Source: Ditylenchus dipsaci
Lineage: Eukaryota > Nematoda > Chromadorea > Rhabditida > Anguinidae
DNA: 64,000 nt
Assembly: GCA_004194705.1 (NCBI GenBank)
Contig: SADC01000034.1
Location: 186,001-250,000, forward strand
Reading direction: 5' to 3'
The notes under the pieces were generated by a model. The model saw nothing but the letters and a program-made list of their open reading frames with translations, was not told the origin of the DNA and ran no database searches. Shown piece after piece: positions 37,981-50,600 of the stretch (within the stretch, counting starts at the first letter, position 1; each line of letters starts with the position of its first letter). Both the position numbers and the translations under genes were made by a program.

Positions 37981-38503
37981 CGCGCGAAATCGAATATTTT
38001 TGCTATGAAAGATAGGTTATTTCATTTAAACCTTAATTTTTTATTCTCTTAACTGATGTTGTCCGTTTAACTTATAGTTATTATCATTTTCACATCATAA
38101 TTATTTATTTTAGGCAAGCATACACATTTAAAATCCTGATAAATAGAAACTTTCAGTAACTTTCCAATACATGTCTTAGTTCCGAATTGTCAATTAATTA
38201 TTTTTTTCTCGACTATCTTTGGCTTGCATTTAAAAATTTATTTATTAAATTTAGCAGAAGCAAAAATCTATTACAAACAAAGAAATGAAAAAAGTTTTTT
38301 GACTATTGCAAAAAATCGTCAAATATTGAATTGTGCGAAACAGGGAGAGAGCCAAATAAGTGAAAACAAAGATAAACAAAAACAGTAGTTGTACTGAACT
38401 ACACTACAAATGTCTTGCGCCAGACATACAATGAATAAGACGGTCATGGGTTTTAGCTAATTGATCCTTCAGATCATCGCGTTCACTATATATCTCGTTA
38501 AAT

Positions 38504-38722
38504 TTAACGACAAAATATGCAAACAAAAAGAGTGCAATGAAAAAAGAATAAAACATCCAATTTCACCACAGCCATATTTTCTGTCGCAAATTGGAGTGCA
38601 TTGAGCAGAGTTACTGTCAGCACTATTGTAACCAGAGTTATTGTGAGTACTAAGGTGGTCAGAGTGATTGTGAGCACTATTGTTGCCAGAGTTGTTAGCA
38701 CGAGAGATGAAAGTGCTGGCAT
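38504..38722 (-). other. Low-complexity ORF in the foldback core
   Basis: A 72-residue open frame rich in L, T, V and I (TLATIVLTITLTTLVLTITL) arises from a repeated GAGTTATTGTGAGTAC-like unit. The apparent membrane helix pattern is a by-product of the repeat; I see no splice or promoter support. Confidence 0.4.
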
Positions 38723-39308
38723 ATTTGAGTGGTTAGAAAAATACCGACTTTCAAGCTTAAAATGAATTCACATGAATTATACAAAAAAAAATGTTAAAAA
38801 TAAAAAGCGGATATTAAATAAAGTTTTAAAAAATTAGCTAAAAATTTACATCCAGCAAAAAATAAAATTTTTCTTTTTAATTATCTGTGTTAAAATTTAA
38901 CATCTGTTTTTCTTCAGTATAATTTTCAAATATTTATTTGTATAACGCTCATTATTGTGCAATAATTTCTGCAATAGAGACACTAATTCTTTAACAAGGG
39001 AAGATTTTGTTAATTATCTGAAAAAAATTTCAAGATTTTCTTTAAATGTATATCTGTAAACGTAAAAGTGAAAAGTAAATAAAAGTAACTGAGAATAAAC
39101 TATTTTAATCCGTAATCTCCAAAAAAAGTTACTGAAAGTTTCTATTTATCAGGATTTTAAATGTGTATGCTTGCCTAAAATAAATAATTATGATGTGAAA
39201 AATGATAATAACTATAAGTTAAACGGACAACATCAGTTAAGAGAATAAAAAATTAAGGTTTAAATGAAATAACCTATCTTTCATAGCAAAAATATTCGAT
39301 TTCGCGCG

Positions 39309-39428
39309 ATTAAGCAGGTTTTCGTTAAGCAGGTTTTCGTTAAGCAGGTTTTCGTTAAGCAGGTTTTCGTTAAGCAGGTTTTCGTTAAGCAGGTTTTCGT
39401 TAAGCAGGTTTTCGTTAAGCAGGTTTTC
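39309..39428 (-). repeat. 15-bp tandem array, inverted, 8 copies
   Basis: Eight units of GTTAAGCAGGTTTTC, the reverse complement of the left-arm array, in the right arm of the foldback. The two-copy difference shows that the arms have expanded or contracted independently. Confidence 0.95.
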
Positions 39429-40677
39429 ACCTAGCCAAGTCATTATATGTTTATAAAGTTTAAATTTTCGCAAAATTTTGACTTAAAAGTTTTTTCAGCG
39501 CATAAATAATATTTTCAGCGCATAAATAATCTTTTTCGTGGTACATTTCATCTTTTTCGTGGCATGTCGTTTTTCGTGGCAGAAAAAAGACTTTTTCGTG
39601 GCATATTTCAGCTTTTTCGTGAGCCAAATCATATTATGCCAATGCTATTGCGATTGGTAACCTCCCGAAAGGTCAAAAATTTTAAACATTTTCAGTTTGA
39701 TAAGGATTGTTTTTTGCTAAAATATTGTTAGGCAACCTTGTTCTTACCGTTGTTAATGTAGAGATACTTTTTTTTGCTTCGATCACATATTTGATGACTT
39801 GTATAGTTAAACAATTGGAATACAATTTTTTCGTTATACCTCAAAAGTTACGTATAAGGTGTCCCAACTTTTTCTGACACATTTATTTTTCACATAACTT
39901 AAATCTTTTGCGCCCTAATTTTTTTGTATGACAACTCATTAGAAAGAACTGCTCTTCCCATGTTTGTTTTTAAAAAATATTGCTCGTTTGTTTCTATGTT
40001 TACCGATACATAGCCGTTTTTGTAACGTTACCCATTTGACAACTTTGGTCAGCTTCTTTTCATGTAAGATGGAGCGCTTCTGCCGCATTTTTTATTTATT
40101 GTCTCCTAAGTAATTTATTTATGCTTAAAACGACGAAAAAGTCATTTCTTGATACTTTTCTACACAAAAAATATTTTAAAAAAATTTGGCCAAAATTTGA
40201 GCGTTTGTTTTCCAAGGCAATTCAACCTCAAAAGTAGAGACAGGAACAATCTTGGCCGAGATCTTGTCTTGCCCAATTTTGACATTTGAATCTTGCTTGG
40301 TCATTTCTAGAAATCTTGGTCTTGGTTTTCTGGCCAATCTTGGGCTCTATATGTGTACGACAGACCCCACTGTTGCTTTTTTTTAAATTTTTAGACTTAG
40401 GTTTAGGCAAGAGTTGGCGAGCGTATGTTAGGACAGACTTGAACATGGGTTTTTACTCATAATTCGATAGCAAGATAGAAACCAAACTTCTATAAATTTT
40501 GAGAATCATTTGTTGGGTGAAAGGACAGTATTAGGTCAAAATTTTCGTACTAAAATATTAAAACCTTTTTTTCTGAAGCTTCAGGAAATAAACTGCTTAA
40601 ATCAGGAAACGTTGGTTGGAAGGTCATATTTGAGAACTAAAGTCCGGATTCACAATAACTCGAAAGGGGACGCAACC

Positions 40678-40962
40678 GTCTCGCCAAGGCCAGAACTCAC
40701 CAACGCAAAAGACTCACCAACGCCATAACTCGCCGACGCCAAAAAACTCGCCAACGCCAAAACTCGCCAACGTCGAATCTCGCCAAGGTTGAATCTTGCC
40801 AACGGCGAATCTCGCCAACGGCAAAACTCGACAACCAAAAACTCGCCATCAGCAAAACTGGCCAACAGCAAAACTCGCCAACGCAAAACTCGTCAACGGT
40901 CAATCTCGCCAACCAAAAACTCGCCAACGCTAAACTCGCCAACGCATCACAACCACCCAATG
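40678..40962. repeat. Minisatellite ACTCGCCAACGCAAA
   Basis: About sixteen direct, degenerate units of CTCGCCAACGCCAAAA (roughly 16-18 bases). ORFs on both strands here (for example the repeated WRVLLLASFADG-like peptide) are consequences of the repeat. It lies just left of the hAT element. Confidence 0.85.
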
Positions 40963-41026
40963 ACTTTTTCATGACTGCTCAAAACCATTTTCATGCAATA
41001 ATTTTGCCATGCAAGGACCCGAAAAG

Positions 41027-43124
41027 TAGAGACAGAAAAATGCCTTCCAACGGGATCCCGGGACGGGATTTTGGGGCAAAATTTTGACCGGGACCGGGAC
41101 AGGGTTTTGGTCAAAAATTGGACCGGGACCGGGACCGGGATTTTCAAAACCAAAAACCGGGGTCCCGGCCGGGACTCCGGTTATAAAACGGGATTTTTCA
41201 ATAACGCGTTAAAATACGTATTTTTTCAGAAATTCTTTATTGACACAACCTCCCTTAAACTACGTTCATTCTACAATTTCAATAACAGTAATTGATCAAT
41301 GGAAGAGCTTTATTCAAAAACACTAGCATTTCGGCTTTCTCAGGGTTCAGATTGCTTCTTCGGTAGTCGTAGACATCGCCAGCGACGGAGAACACTTGCT
41401 CGCTAGGCTGACTTGTTGCTGGAGCAGAGAGAAATCGACGTGCGAGATTGGCCAAGTTTGGATAGATGGTTTCATTTGTCTAAAGTTGATTTTGAATTAA
41501 CATTTCAAATTTAATGTCCCTATCCTATTTCGGACAAATTAGTTTACCTTCCAAAACTGTAGAGGATCCTCATCTGGATCGATGCACTTCAGCTTGTTGT
41601 AGGCATGCATTTCCATGATCGCTGCATCCACCAAAGGCGAGTCTTCACTGGCATCGTCCACGAACAGCTGCTTATGACGATCGAAGAATGAATTTGAGCG
41701 CTTGGGCAAAGGCGAGTGCGGCACTAAAACAAAAAAGTAATGTTCGTAGAATTTTCATGCTGCATTAATTAAGAAGTATTTCACTTGTCTCTTCGAAGAT
41801 TGCAATGTCCATTAGGCTTCCACATTCTTCTTTGATCCATGATTCCACGCTTGTGCGAAAGTCCACTTTCTTCGATGCAATTCTGTCCTTGAAGCGGGGG
41901 TCGAGAAACATTGCGAGCCCATGAATTCTTAATTAATTCAATTATATCACTGAAATATTAAAAATGTACTCACTTCTCATACTCCACGTTGAATTTTTCT
42001 CCCAAGAAGCCAAGGATGTTCGCTCGAATTTCTTGCAACTCCAGCTCGCTGATGTCATAGATATCCCTCGTCAAAGCTCTAGCAATAGGGAACTGAATGG
42101 AGATTGGCTCATCATGGCGACACAATTGCTTCGAAGCGGACTCCAGAGGGTCGAGAATTTTCATCATATTTTTGACCGTTGCCCATTCTTCTTGCATGAG
42201 GTTCAGATTCATTTTGCCCCATCGCATCAAGTACATCTCGATCGCTTTCTGTTGCTCCACTAAACATTGGCACATATAGAAGCAGAGTTCCACCGAGTCG
42301 GAACATCCTGTAAGTTACAAATAAGAATTAATTTTAGCACAGTAGTAACAAGAGTTATTACCTGCTTGATCGTGTGAATCGGTAGTTCAAGTCGCTTCTG
42401 CTCATCTTCCAATCGATCACGAGCCAAGAGTGAATGCTTGAAATGACCAACGAGAGATCGACACCTCATCGATCGACACTCGTCCAGTGATGAGAGTTCT
42501 CTTAATGATACATAAAATGACATATGCAGAACAATGAAATAATGATTAAATAGTACCTTTCGGCAAAATCTTCACAAACTTGTCCATCGAATTCTTCTGA
42601 GACGCTTGCTTCTCTACCACTTCCTTCAGCTTGATGGCGAAATCGTCGTGCGTTTTCGCGTGAACGAAGAGCCCCTTTGTACTGTGATCCGACATCTTGA
42701 TGATTTTCTGACATGCTTCACATTTCGCTTCGGTAGCCGATAGTTTTGCATAAAGTCCGATTTTCCAGATTGCACTCATCTGAAGATACAGAAAATAACA
42801 GAGAACGCAAAAGAATTGCTGGGAGATAAGTGAGAAAAAGCACTCAAAATACAACGAATGAAAACTTTATGAAATTTATATTAATGAAAAAATTTATGTG
42901 CTTAAAAATTTAACCAATTTGACATTTATTTTCAAAATTTTGATCCCCGGTATTTGATCAAAACCGGGACCGGGACCGGGATTTTCGAAAATGACCAGGC
43001 GGGATTCCGGGACGAGATTTTGGGCAAAAATTTGACCGGGACCGGGACGGGACGGGGTTTTGGTCAAAATTTGGACCGAGCGGGACCGGGATCCCGCCGG
43101 GATCCCGTCCCGTTTCTGTCTCTA
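41027..43124 (-). mobile_element. hAT DNA transposon with perfect 8-bp target duplication
   Basis: The element is bounded by TAGAGACAGAAA at 41027 and its mirror TTTCTGTCTCTA ending at 43124. Outside lie identical 8-bp sequences CCGAAAAG (41019-41026 and 43125-43132), a textbook hAT target duplication. Both ends carry arrays of GGGACCGGGACCGGG-like subterminal repeats, probably transposase binding sites. It encodes a BED-finger/hAT transposase on the minus strand. A diverged solo end of the same type (GTAGAGACAGGAAC) is at about 40236. Confidence 0.95.
41279..42854 (-). pseudogene. hAT transposase (BED zinc finger plus hAT dimerisation domain), possibly intact with introns
   Basis: It begins near 42854 with a BED finger in which the cysteine pair lies in AKCEACQKII and the histidines in GLFVHAKTH. 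Downstream blocks on separate exons: LSSLDECRSMRCRSL, DVPTRWNSAS (hallmark of the RNase-H-like core), EEWATVKNMMKILDPLESAS (alpha domain), then FDRHKQLFVDDASEDSP and, at the C-terminus, [18 protein letters not shown] leading to [10 protein letters not shown] and [17 protein letters not shown], the hAT dimerisation region, ending TGA at 41279-41281. Short GT-AG introns separate the blocks (for example near 41485-41550, 41725-41790, 41935-41975, 42305-42365, 42500-42560). I see no clear stop within the blocks, so it could still be active, but I could not verify every junction. Confidence 0.8.
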
Positions 43125-43589
43125 CCGAAAAGTGATTTCAAACGGGAAAAAGGCTGAATTGGGAAGGAAAGGACAAAACAGGGCCACTTATTTGAGAGCC
43201 AATAAGTACCAAAGAGTATTAATTCTCTTAGCGTTGAGGGTACTTACAAACCCAGCCACTTGTGGTGCAGGCTAAAGTATAGTCAGTACCCAGCTGATGG
43301 CTGTTTTGGCTGTTTTCGAAAATCTTATTCTTGGTCAGAATTTTGGTTAAAAATATCGTCGTAAATCTTGCTCGCATTTTTCAGTTATTTGTAAATCATG
43401 TTTAAACGACTCCTAAGTAACTTTTATGTGCTTAAAACGATAAGAAAGTCATTTTCTGACACTTTTCCTCACAAAAATCGTTTTTTTGAAAAAAAATTTT
43501 TGACTAAAATTTGACTTTTTGCCTTGGTCCCCCAAGGCAATCCAACCTGAAAGGGTACCTGGATACCACAAAAAGATGGAATTTGAACA

Positions 43590-43860
43590 TAGTTTTGTTT
43601 ACTGGGGCCTACCGCATAAAGAAACTCTGGTATGCATACATTTTTATGCATCCAGAGTCACTTTCGAGTGATTTGCGTCTAAGGTATATGTGTGTGCGCA
43701 TCTCAACCCAAGCAACCAAGCCCCCTGCGCCCCGAAGGGGGCGCAGGGGGCTTGGTTGGTTAGAGATGCGCGCACAGACTTACCTTAGACATAATTCCGA
43801 GCAAGACTCTTGATCATAAATGCATAAAAGACTCTTTTTGCCCAGCTCCAGTGACCAAAA
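43590..43860. repeat. ACCTTAGACATAATTC hairpin MITE copy
   Basis: From ACTGGGGCCTACCGCATAAA to CTCTTTTTGCCCAGCTCCAGT; central palindrome GCCCCCTGCGCC...GGGGGCTTGG. Full-length core copy of the family described at 10800-11530, flanked here by CTTGGTCCCCCAAGGCAA arms on both sides. Confidence 0.85.
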
Positions 43861-44058
43861 CGGGGTATAATACCTTTACATAAGGTGGTTTACCTTGGTC
43901 CCCCAAGGCAAAATGTCAAATTTTTGTCAAAATTTTTTTTTGAAAAAATCCATCTTTTATGTGAAAAAATGACGGGAACCACCTTTCTTATCGTTTTTAG
44001 CATATAAAAGTTACTTGGGAGTCATTTAAACATGACTTACAAAAAATTGTAAAATGCG

Positions 44059-44078
44059 CCCCCCCCCCCCCCCCCCAA
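44059..44078 (+). repeat. Long poly-C tract (about 19 C)
   Basis: An uninterrupted run of C in AAATGCG(C)nAAG. It is notable because its survival argues against strong homopolymer compression in the underlying sequencing. Confidence 0.9.
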
Positions 44079-44356
44079 GTAAATAAGTTCCAAAATTTTT
44101 ATCAAAAAGTGCATATAGAGGCTATTTGTGCCCAGTCTCAGTGATTAAAACGGGATAGAATACCTTAATACCACCTTTGAAAGTACTTGGTCCCCCCTGT
44201 GGTTTTGGCTAAATTTGTGACTGAAATAAGAAAATCTGCAACAAAAAGGGAATCTGTAACATAAAAAGAGGCGCTAGTGCCGAATCTGCGGGGTATAGAC
44301 GTTTGGCTACAAATGTAACATTTTTGGCGTTCTGCCCTATGTTCTGTTTTAGCCAC

Positions 44357-44413
44357 TTAGGCTTACTTAGGCTTACTTAGGCTTAGGCCTTAGGCTTAGG
44401 TTTAGGCTTAGGG
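44357..44413 (+). repeat. Interstitial TTAGGC-like telomeric repeats
   Basis: Eight TTAGG units, most as TTAGGC and some as ACTTAGGCTT spacers, within 57 bases at the centre of a palindrome whose arms contain GCCACTTAGGC / GCCTAAGTGGC. TTAGGC is the nematode telomere unit; TTAGG is used by arthropods. Confidence 0.6.
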
Positions 44414-44627
44414 ACCAAAAAAATGTCTTACGAACTACAAAATGGCTGAAAAAATAAGCCTAAGTGGCTTAAACAGAACATAGGGCAGAACGCCGAAAAT
44501 GTTGCATTTGTAGCCAAACGTCTACTCACCGAATCTGCCGCTCCTAGTGCATTTGGTTTTCGCAACTGATGACATTTTAACTTTATTTCATCATAAGAAT
44601 CTACAACAAATAACAATTAGGTAATAC

Positions 44628-44633
44628 TTTATT
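44628..44633 (-). promoter_or_regulatory. AATAAA polyadenylation signal of the 44649-61748 gene
   Basis: On the minus strand AATAAA lies 16 bases after the TAA stop at 44649-44651, which makes it the probable polyadenylation hexamer. Confidence 0.6.
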
Positions 44634-44648
44634 TTCTGCTCACGAAGC

Positions 44649-47600
44649 TTAGTCAAGTTCTTGCGTCACCAGTTTTTCTTTTACAAGCCACTCTTCCATT
44701 CCTTGAGTCCATTCGAATTGCTCCAGCAGATCCGAATCTTTAACATTGACCATGAACTTGGTCAACCAGATCACCAGGTTTTTGACTATCGGAAAACCCA
44801 TTGCTTTGAGCTGCCTAAAAGCCACAAATTGGATGCTACATGAACTTTTATGGGAATGTGGGTTTACGTTAAGAAGGTGACCAAGGCAATGAAACAGGTG
44901 TCATCCAGATATTCATGCACAGACGATATCCCGTCCCCTATGTCATCCATCATCTGTAATACAAAAGAAAGTTTATGCTTTTTTCAAAAAGTATAGTGGG
45001 CTTTTTTATATGTAAAAGCTCACAAAGCTCAAAGCAAATATATATAACAAAAATTTTAAAAAATCGAAAGTGCCTCCGGTCCATCTGCGTGTGTTTTAGG
45101 CTGGCCGAAATGTTCCCGGCTGTCCTTTTTTTATTATACACCGGCCGAACACCATCCCGTTCTAATGTTTTTATGATTAGGAAAAAATTTAATTGGCAGG
45201 CACCAATTTTGAACGGATGGGCAAGCCCCTTTAAATTTGTCCAAACACATTCTTTTCTGAACTTTATCAGGCTTAAGTACTTTTTGTCACTTTTACGAAG
45301 GGGAAAAACTAAGAGTAAACACGGTAGCTAGTACAGGGTGTTTCAAGAAATGTGGACACTTTTAACTGTGATAACTTTTTTAATAGACCATTTTTTCAAA
45401 TTTTGTAAAGACAGATCAACTCAGAATTTGGTAAGAATGTTTTCGGTATGTATGTGAAAAACACGATTTTCGCTTGGTCCCCCCCCCCCCTTGAGGGCCT
45501 TTCGACGCGTTTGACACGCCGTGCCCTGTGGTTTGGGTCTTGCTCTAAGGATGTCCTCTGGATAGGCTAGGCCCAACCACAAGGGGACCAAGCAAAAATT
45601 GTGTTTTTCACATCGCAATAAAATTCTTATCGAATACTGAATCGATCTGCGTTTACAGAATTTCAAAAAATGGTCTATGAAAAAAGTTATGGCAGCTTAA
45701 AAGTGTCCATATTTCTTGAAACACCCTGTTTATCACTTTCTCAGCTGCACTACAGTTGAGTCTCTATTTAGTTCGATTATGAAATTGATTTGGTTGACGA
45801 TAAGGAAACACGACAAAGTTCACACTCAATATGGGGAAAAATTCGATGTAGTGCGACAGTGGCCAAAATTCTCTTTCAAAAATGCAAAAAAATCGATTCA
45901 GATAAATAAAAGTTTATTAATTTTGATAGAAAAAAGGTTTTTCAAACTTGTACCACTGTCCTACCTTTATCTTCTTGTAGGGTTGTTGACCATCTTCCTC
46001 GACGTCATCTTCATCATCAATGATGATAGTACGCACCTTGTTCTTGAGAACAGCCTCCGCCAATTTGGAGAAATTGGCGCAGAGGAAGTGGCGGGCTTCT
46101 TTGCACCGTTCCAGGTAGTCCTGCAACAATCCACTTACAATTAGCTAAGAATTGCATTGAATTAGTGGTAGATTGACTAACCAGAGCATAAGATTTGCGA
46201 GTGGGGTAGTCCTGAACAGCACAGTTGGCAGAGACGGCATCCACCAACATGGCTAGCACACACTTCCGCAATTGTACTTTCTGCTCTGGATCGCCTTTGT
46301 AGGAAACACCCACCAACTGAAAATCCACAATTTTCCACTTGAATTACTGCTCACTTTTCGGAAAGACTTGTTTTATAATGGCAAAGAAGGCTTTTCGGTC
46401 AATTTTTAAATTATATTTTTACTACACCCGAAGACCCGAAGCCTAAGAGCTAAGCCTGAAAAATATTGGGAGAGGGGATATTCCCAAGGAGTTGTTTGTG
46501 GGGGGGGGGGGGAGGGTTGAGGGGCGTGTAAGACTGAGAAGCGCCCAATTATTTAATCGACTTTATGATATATATGAAAATACAGCTGGGAATCTAAACT
46601 ACAGTGAGGTCCGAGAAATTCCCTGGTTTTGAAACAGCTATAACTTTTTTCTAAACGTGAATTTCGAGAATATATTTTTTAACTGATTTTTCTAGACGGA
46701 AATTCTTGTTTTTTGTGTAAAAAATAGCTGGATTATTTTAGAAACGTCAACATTTGGGTCCAAACACTTGTGAGGTCATTTGAGAAGTTGACCAGCATTT
46801 TCATTACTTTGAGTGATAAAAGTTAAATTCAGAGATAATTGCTTTAAACAAAACCTTAGAACCATTTTGAAGCGCAGATCAAGTGCTATAAAATCCATTT
46901 TACAGAATGAATTTCGAAAAAAAATTCTTGAAAAAAATGGCCAAAATACGGAAAAATTGGAAAAACATACATTTTATGCATTTTTTTTTTCTTTTTAAAA
47001 GACCTTGTATCAACACTCATATTTTCAAAATTTATTCTGTAAAATGTGTTTTGTAGCTCTTGATCTGCGCTACAACGTGGTGCTAAGATATTTTTCAAGC
47101 ATTCATATCTGAATTTAAATTTGATCACTTAAAAGTGATGAAAATGCTGATCAATTTATCAAAATACCTTACATATGCTTGCTATTGCTCTCCCAATCGG
47201 CTCTATTAGCTCTGTCCTATTCTATTCGCTAAAATAAAGTTAATTCGTTGGAATTCGACACACACACACATCACAACTAAACTCTATTAGAGCCCCTCTC
47301 TAATTCTACCACCACCTGGACTCGAATTTGTGGATCAAGGCCCCCAGCTGACTTTTCTAAAATAATCTAGTTATTTTTACACAAAGAATTCCGTAAAAAA
47401 ATTCTCAGCTCGAAATAGGGAAAAGAAAAATGTTATGGCTGTTTCAAAACCAGGGGATTTCTTAGACCACCCTGTATATTTTGGTGAATAACATGTCTAG
47501 GGGTCGATTGAAAATTTGGATCAAAACTCAAAAATGTTAAAAAGAAAATTTCGGATTTTAGGGAGGGCTTTTATTGAAAGAAATGAGTGAGAATCTCAGT

Positions 47601-50600
47601 AAAAACTCTCAGTAATAATCTCTCTGCCTTTGCTCACTAAATGTTTTTCCATTCTCAATCATGCTAAACTCACATATTTGACAAGAGAGGTACGCTGCCT
47701 GAAGGTGTCCCTGGTGGAGCCAAATGCATTGACCAAATTGTGGCACAGCTTGTCTACACCATTCAACTATAACACAGTGATGAAATAGTACAAACCATAA
47801 AACAATTTGGATCTACCTCTAATGGCACGGGCAAGGCAAATTGGGCAAGTCGGGCAGAATCATTAACCTCCTGAATAATTTCAATAAAATTACAGCATAC
47901 TGTAGTTTTATGGGTTTGAACCAACCCCATATCCAGGCTCATCGTCTTCTCTGATCACAATACGTTCCAGAGCGAGAAAACGACCAACAAAATTGTAGGC
48001 GGCCAGCAAGTACTCCAAAGAAATGTTTTTCCGCCTCAAGGACTCCGACATGTCATGGTCTTTGACTATATTCTCTGTGAGGGCGTCCACCATCTAAAGC
48101 AATCAATTTGTGATTGGGGTACGACTAATTTTTATATACCGTGTATATTCACTCGGGGAAATACAAAGCCATTTAGAATCGTTTGTGTGCCTAGTTAGTT
48201 TTGTGTTTGCTTTTTTTATTATCGAGGCCTAGAAAGCCACTAAATTGAAGGACCATTCTATTTTGAAGACCACAATATCGATGTTTAAGTCTACAGTTAA
48301 CTAAGTTAACTTTACAGCCGGCACCCCTTTTATCTCAACTTCAAGCACCCGATTTGAGGGGGCTGGAGAGTTACTTACCATAATTCCGAGCAAGACTCTT
48401 GTTCATAAAATGCATATAGAGTCTCTTTTTGCCACGGCCCATGTTAGAAATCATGGCAAGACAGCCAAAAAAGACAATCATTTACTTTTTTCATCATTAT
48501 GCATGAAAGTGGCTCCTTTTATTCCCTTTTCCTCCAATATAGTACTATTTATTTTCGAAATTTTTTGGCGCCAATTTAAAAACTTTTTTTATTTAAAAAA
48601 ATTTAAAAAAAAACTTTTTTATGAAATTTTCTGGATTTTTACCTTGGAGGACCAAGGTAAACCGAAAAATTCTTTCACATAATCTGTTGACTATTCCCCG
48701 TAAAAATCGAAGTCGAGAAACACGAATACCGTATTCTCTCTAATAGAAGCGCACTCCTTAATAAAAGCGCATCCAAAACGTCGCAAACTAGGTGGGTAAA
48801 CCACGTTTTATTGCATTTTCAACACAAAGCCGAAAAACTTTTCGGAGCTTGAAAAATAGAAGCGCATGCGCTTCTATTAGAGAGAATACGGTATGCGATT
48901 GTTTGAAAAATTCCTTACAAAAAATGGTCCGCCGTAAGCACGTTTTTTGAAAAGCCTGGTCGTTTATTAGAGTAAATACAAATTTTGTTATTTACCTTTC
49001 GAGATCGCCAGTATAACGCTTCTTGAGCAGCTAGAATATAGCAATAAGATTATCAGAGATTGCATAAAAAGGTATGCCAACCTTAGTCAACACTTCCCTG
49101 AGTTGGGTAGAAGTGCCTGAGAAGTGACGCCGCTTTCGGACCACCTCACATACTGACGATGTTGCTGGAAAGTGTGATGAAAAGTGAGAAGTAAAGACAC
49201 ATATTACTGCAGGCTATTTGTATCACACACTTTTTTGATTTTTGGAATTTAACTTTAAAATTTTTTTAGTTCAAATGGCGATAAGCATATTTGGACGGGC
49301 GCCGGCGTCGTGGTGCGCCCGGAAAATTTTGGAAAATTAGGGCGGCGTCGCTCGGCATTTTTTTTTAAAATTGTGTAGTCGACTGGAAAGTATATAATTC
49401 GCAAAATGTGTCTTTCGAAACGTCGAATTGGCGTAACGTTAACTCGAAAAATGTACAAACGTCGCAAAAACGTACCTAGAAAAACGAAGAACTCGCAGAA
49501 AAGGGCTAGGTGATACTTGCCAAAAACGACATTTGCCAAACGTTTGTTTTGCCAAAACGACTTTTGCCAAACTGAAATTCCCCAAGCGTACCTTTTGCCT
49601 AAAAATAATAGTATCGAATTAGACTTCATAAGTCTTTTTCAACGAAATCCACGTTCGGCAAATTTCGTTATGGCAAATGTCGTTTTGGTAAATGTCGTTT
49701 TGCCAATTTCGTTTCGGCAAATATCGTATTTGCCAAATGTCGTTTTCGGCAAGGATCACCTAGCCCAGAAAAGCTGTTTTTCTTAAAAATTTTGATCTTT
49801 TTATAAAAGTTTTTACACCATCAGATATCACTGCGATTCTAGTTCTGATAAAGTAAAATTTATTGCATAATCTTACGAAAATGTAAAATAATGAAGTCAA
49901 AACGTGAAGGTTGTCAGAAAAAACATCTGGTTCATACTTTGAACTAAATTGTTTTACATTTTATGAGATAATGAAATAAATTATATACTATCGGAAATAG
50001 AATCGTAGGGCTACCTGATGGTGTGAAACCTTTTAAAGAGATTGAAATTTAAAGACAAACAGGCAAAACCAAAAATTTTCTGCGAGTTCTTCGTTTTTCA
50101 AGTGTCGTTTTTCGCGAGTTGTACATTTTTCGAGGTCTATACTATAGAATCCCCCAGCTAGCTAGCGAAAAATTTACTTTTCCTGAAGGGGAAGGATCCG
50201 TCCATTTTGATTCTCGTGTACTGAATAGGCACGGAAACACTTTGGTTTCCGAAAAATCGAAAAAAAATTTTCGATTTGTCTTGGTCCCCAAGGTAAAAAA
50301 TTTAAGAAAATTCAAAAAAATTATTTTTTTGAATTCCCGCCAAGACATTTTTAAAGGGAATTACGGCTGTATTGGGAGGGGAAGGACAAAAGAGGGCCAC
50401 TAATCACACAGAGCCCAATAACAAGAAGATGTGGAACATAGTTTTGAATACTGGGGCCTACCGCATAAATAAACTCTGGTATGCATGCTTTTTCATTCCA
50501 TCAGAGTCACTTTCGAGTGATTTGTGTCTAAGGTATGTGGGTGTGCGCATCTCAACTCCAAGCCCCCAAGCCCCAAGCCCCGAAAGGGGCGCAGGGGGCT

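Larger units (their letters stand above)
37239..39644. mobile_element. Foldback-type element with satellite-bearing inverted arms
   Basis: The outer ends (CATTGGC...GATTTGGCTC at 37239 and its mirror ending at 39644) enclose arms of about 480 bases. Each arm has, from outside in: CACGAAAAAG repeats, AAATTTTGACTTAAA-like sequence, an array of the 15-mer GAAAACCTGCTTAAC, then about 180 bases of unique sequence (CGCGAAATCGAATATTTTTG...) that is nearly identical in both arms. The 970-base core (38160-39127) contains no transposase that I can recognise. Long arms with internal tandem repeats are typical of foldback elements. A separate palindrome is nested in the left arm only. Confidence 0.85.

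Noticed and set aside
37708..38052. ORF encoding repeated NENLL peptide (and its partner at 39237-39473, minus)
   Set aside because: Generated by the 15-bp tandem repeat within foldback arms; the unit is a multiple of three, so it stays open. No promoter, splice or homology support.
37834..39428. CRISPR-like array
   Set aside because: Units are contiguous without spacers, occur inverted in two arms of one element, and the DNA is eukaryotic.
40650..40972. Overlapping repetitive ORFs with ASF/WRV repeats
   Set aside because: Produced by the ACTCGCCAACGC minisatellite on both strands.
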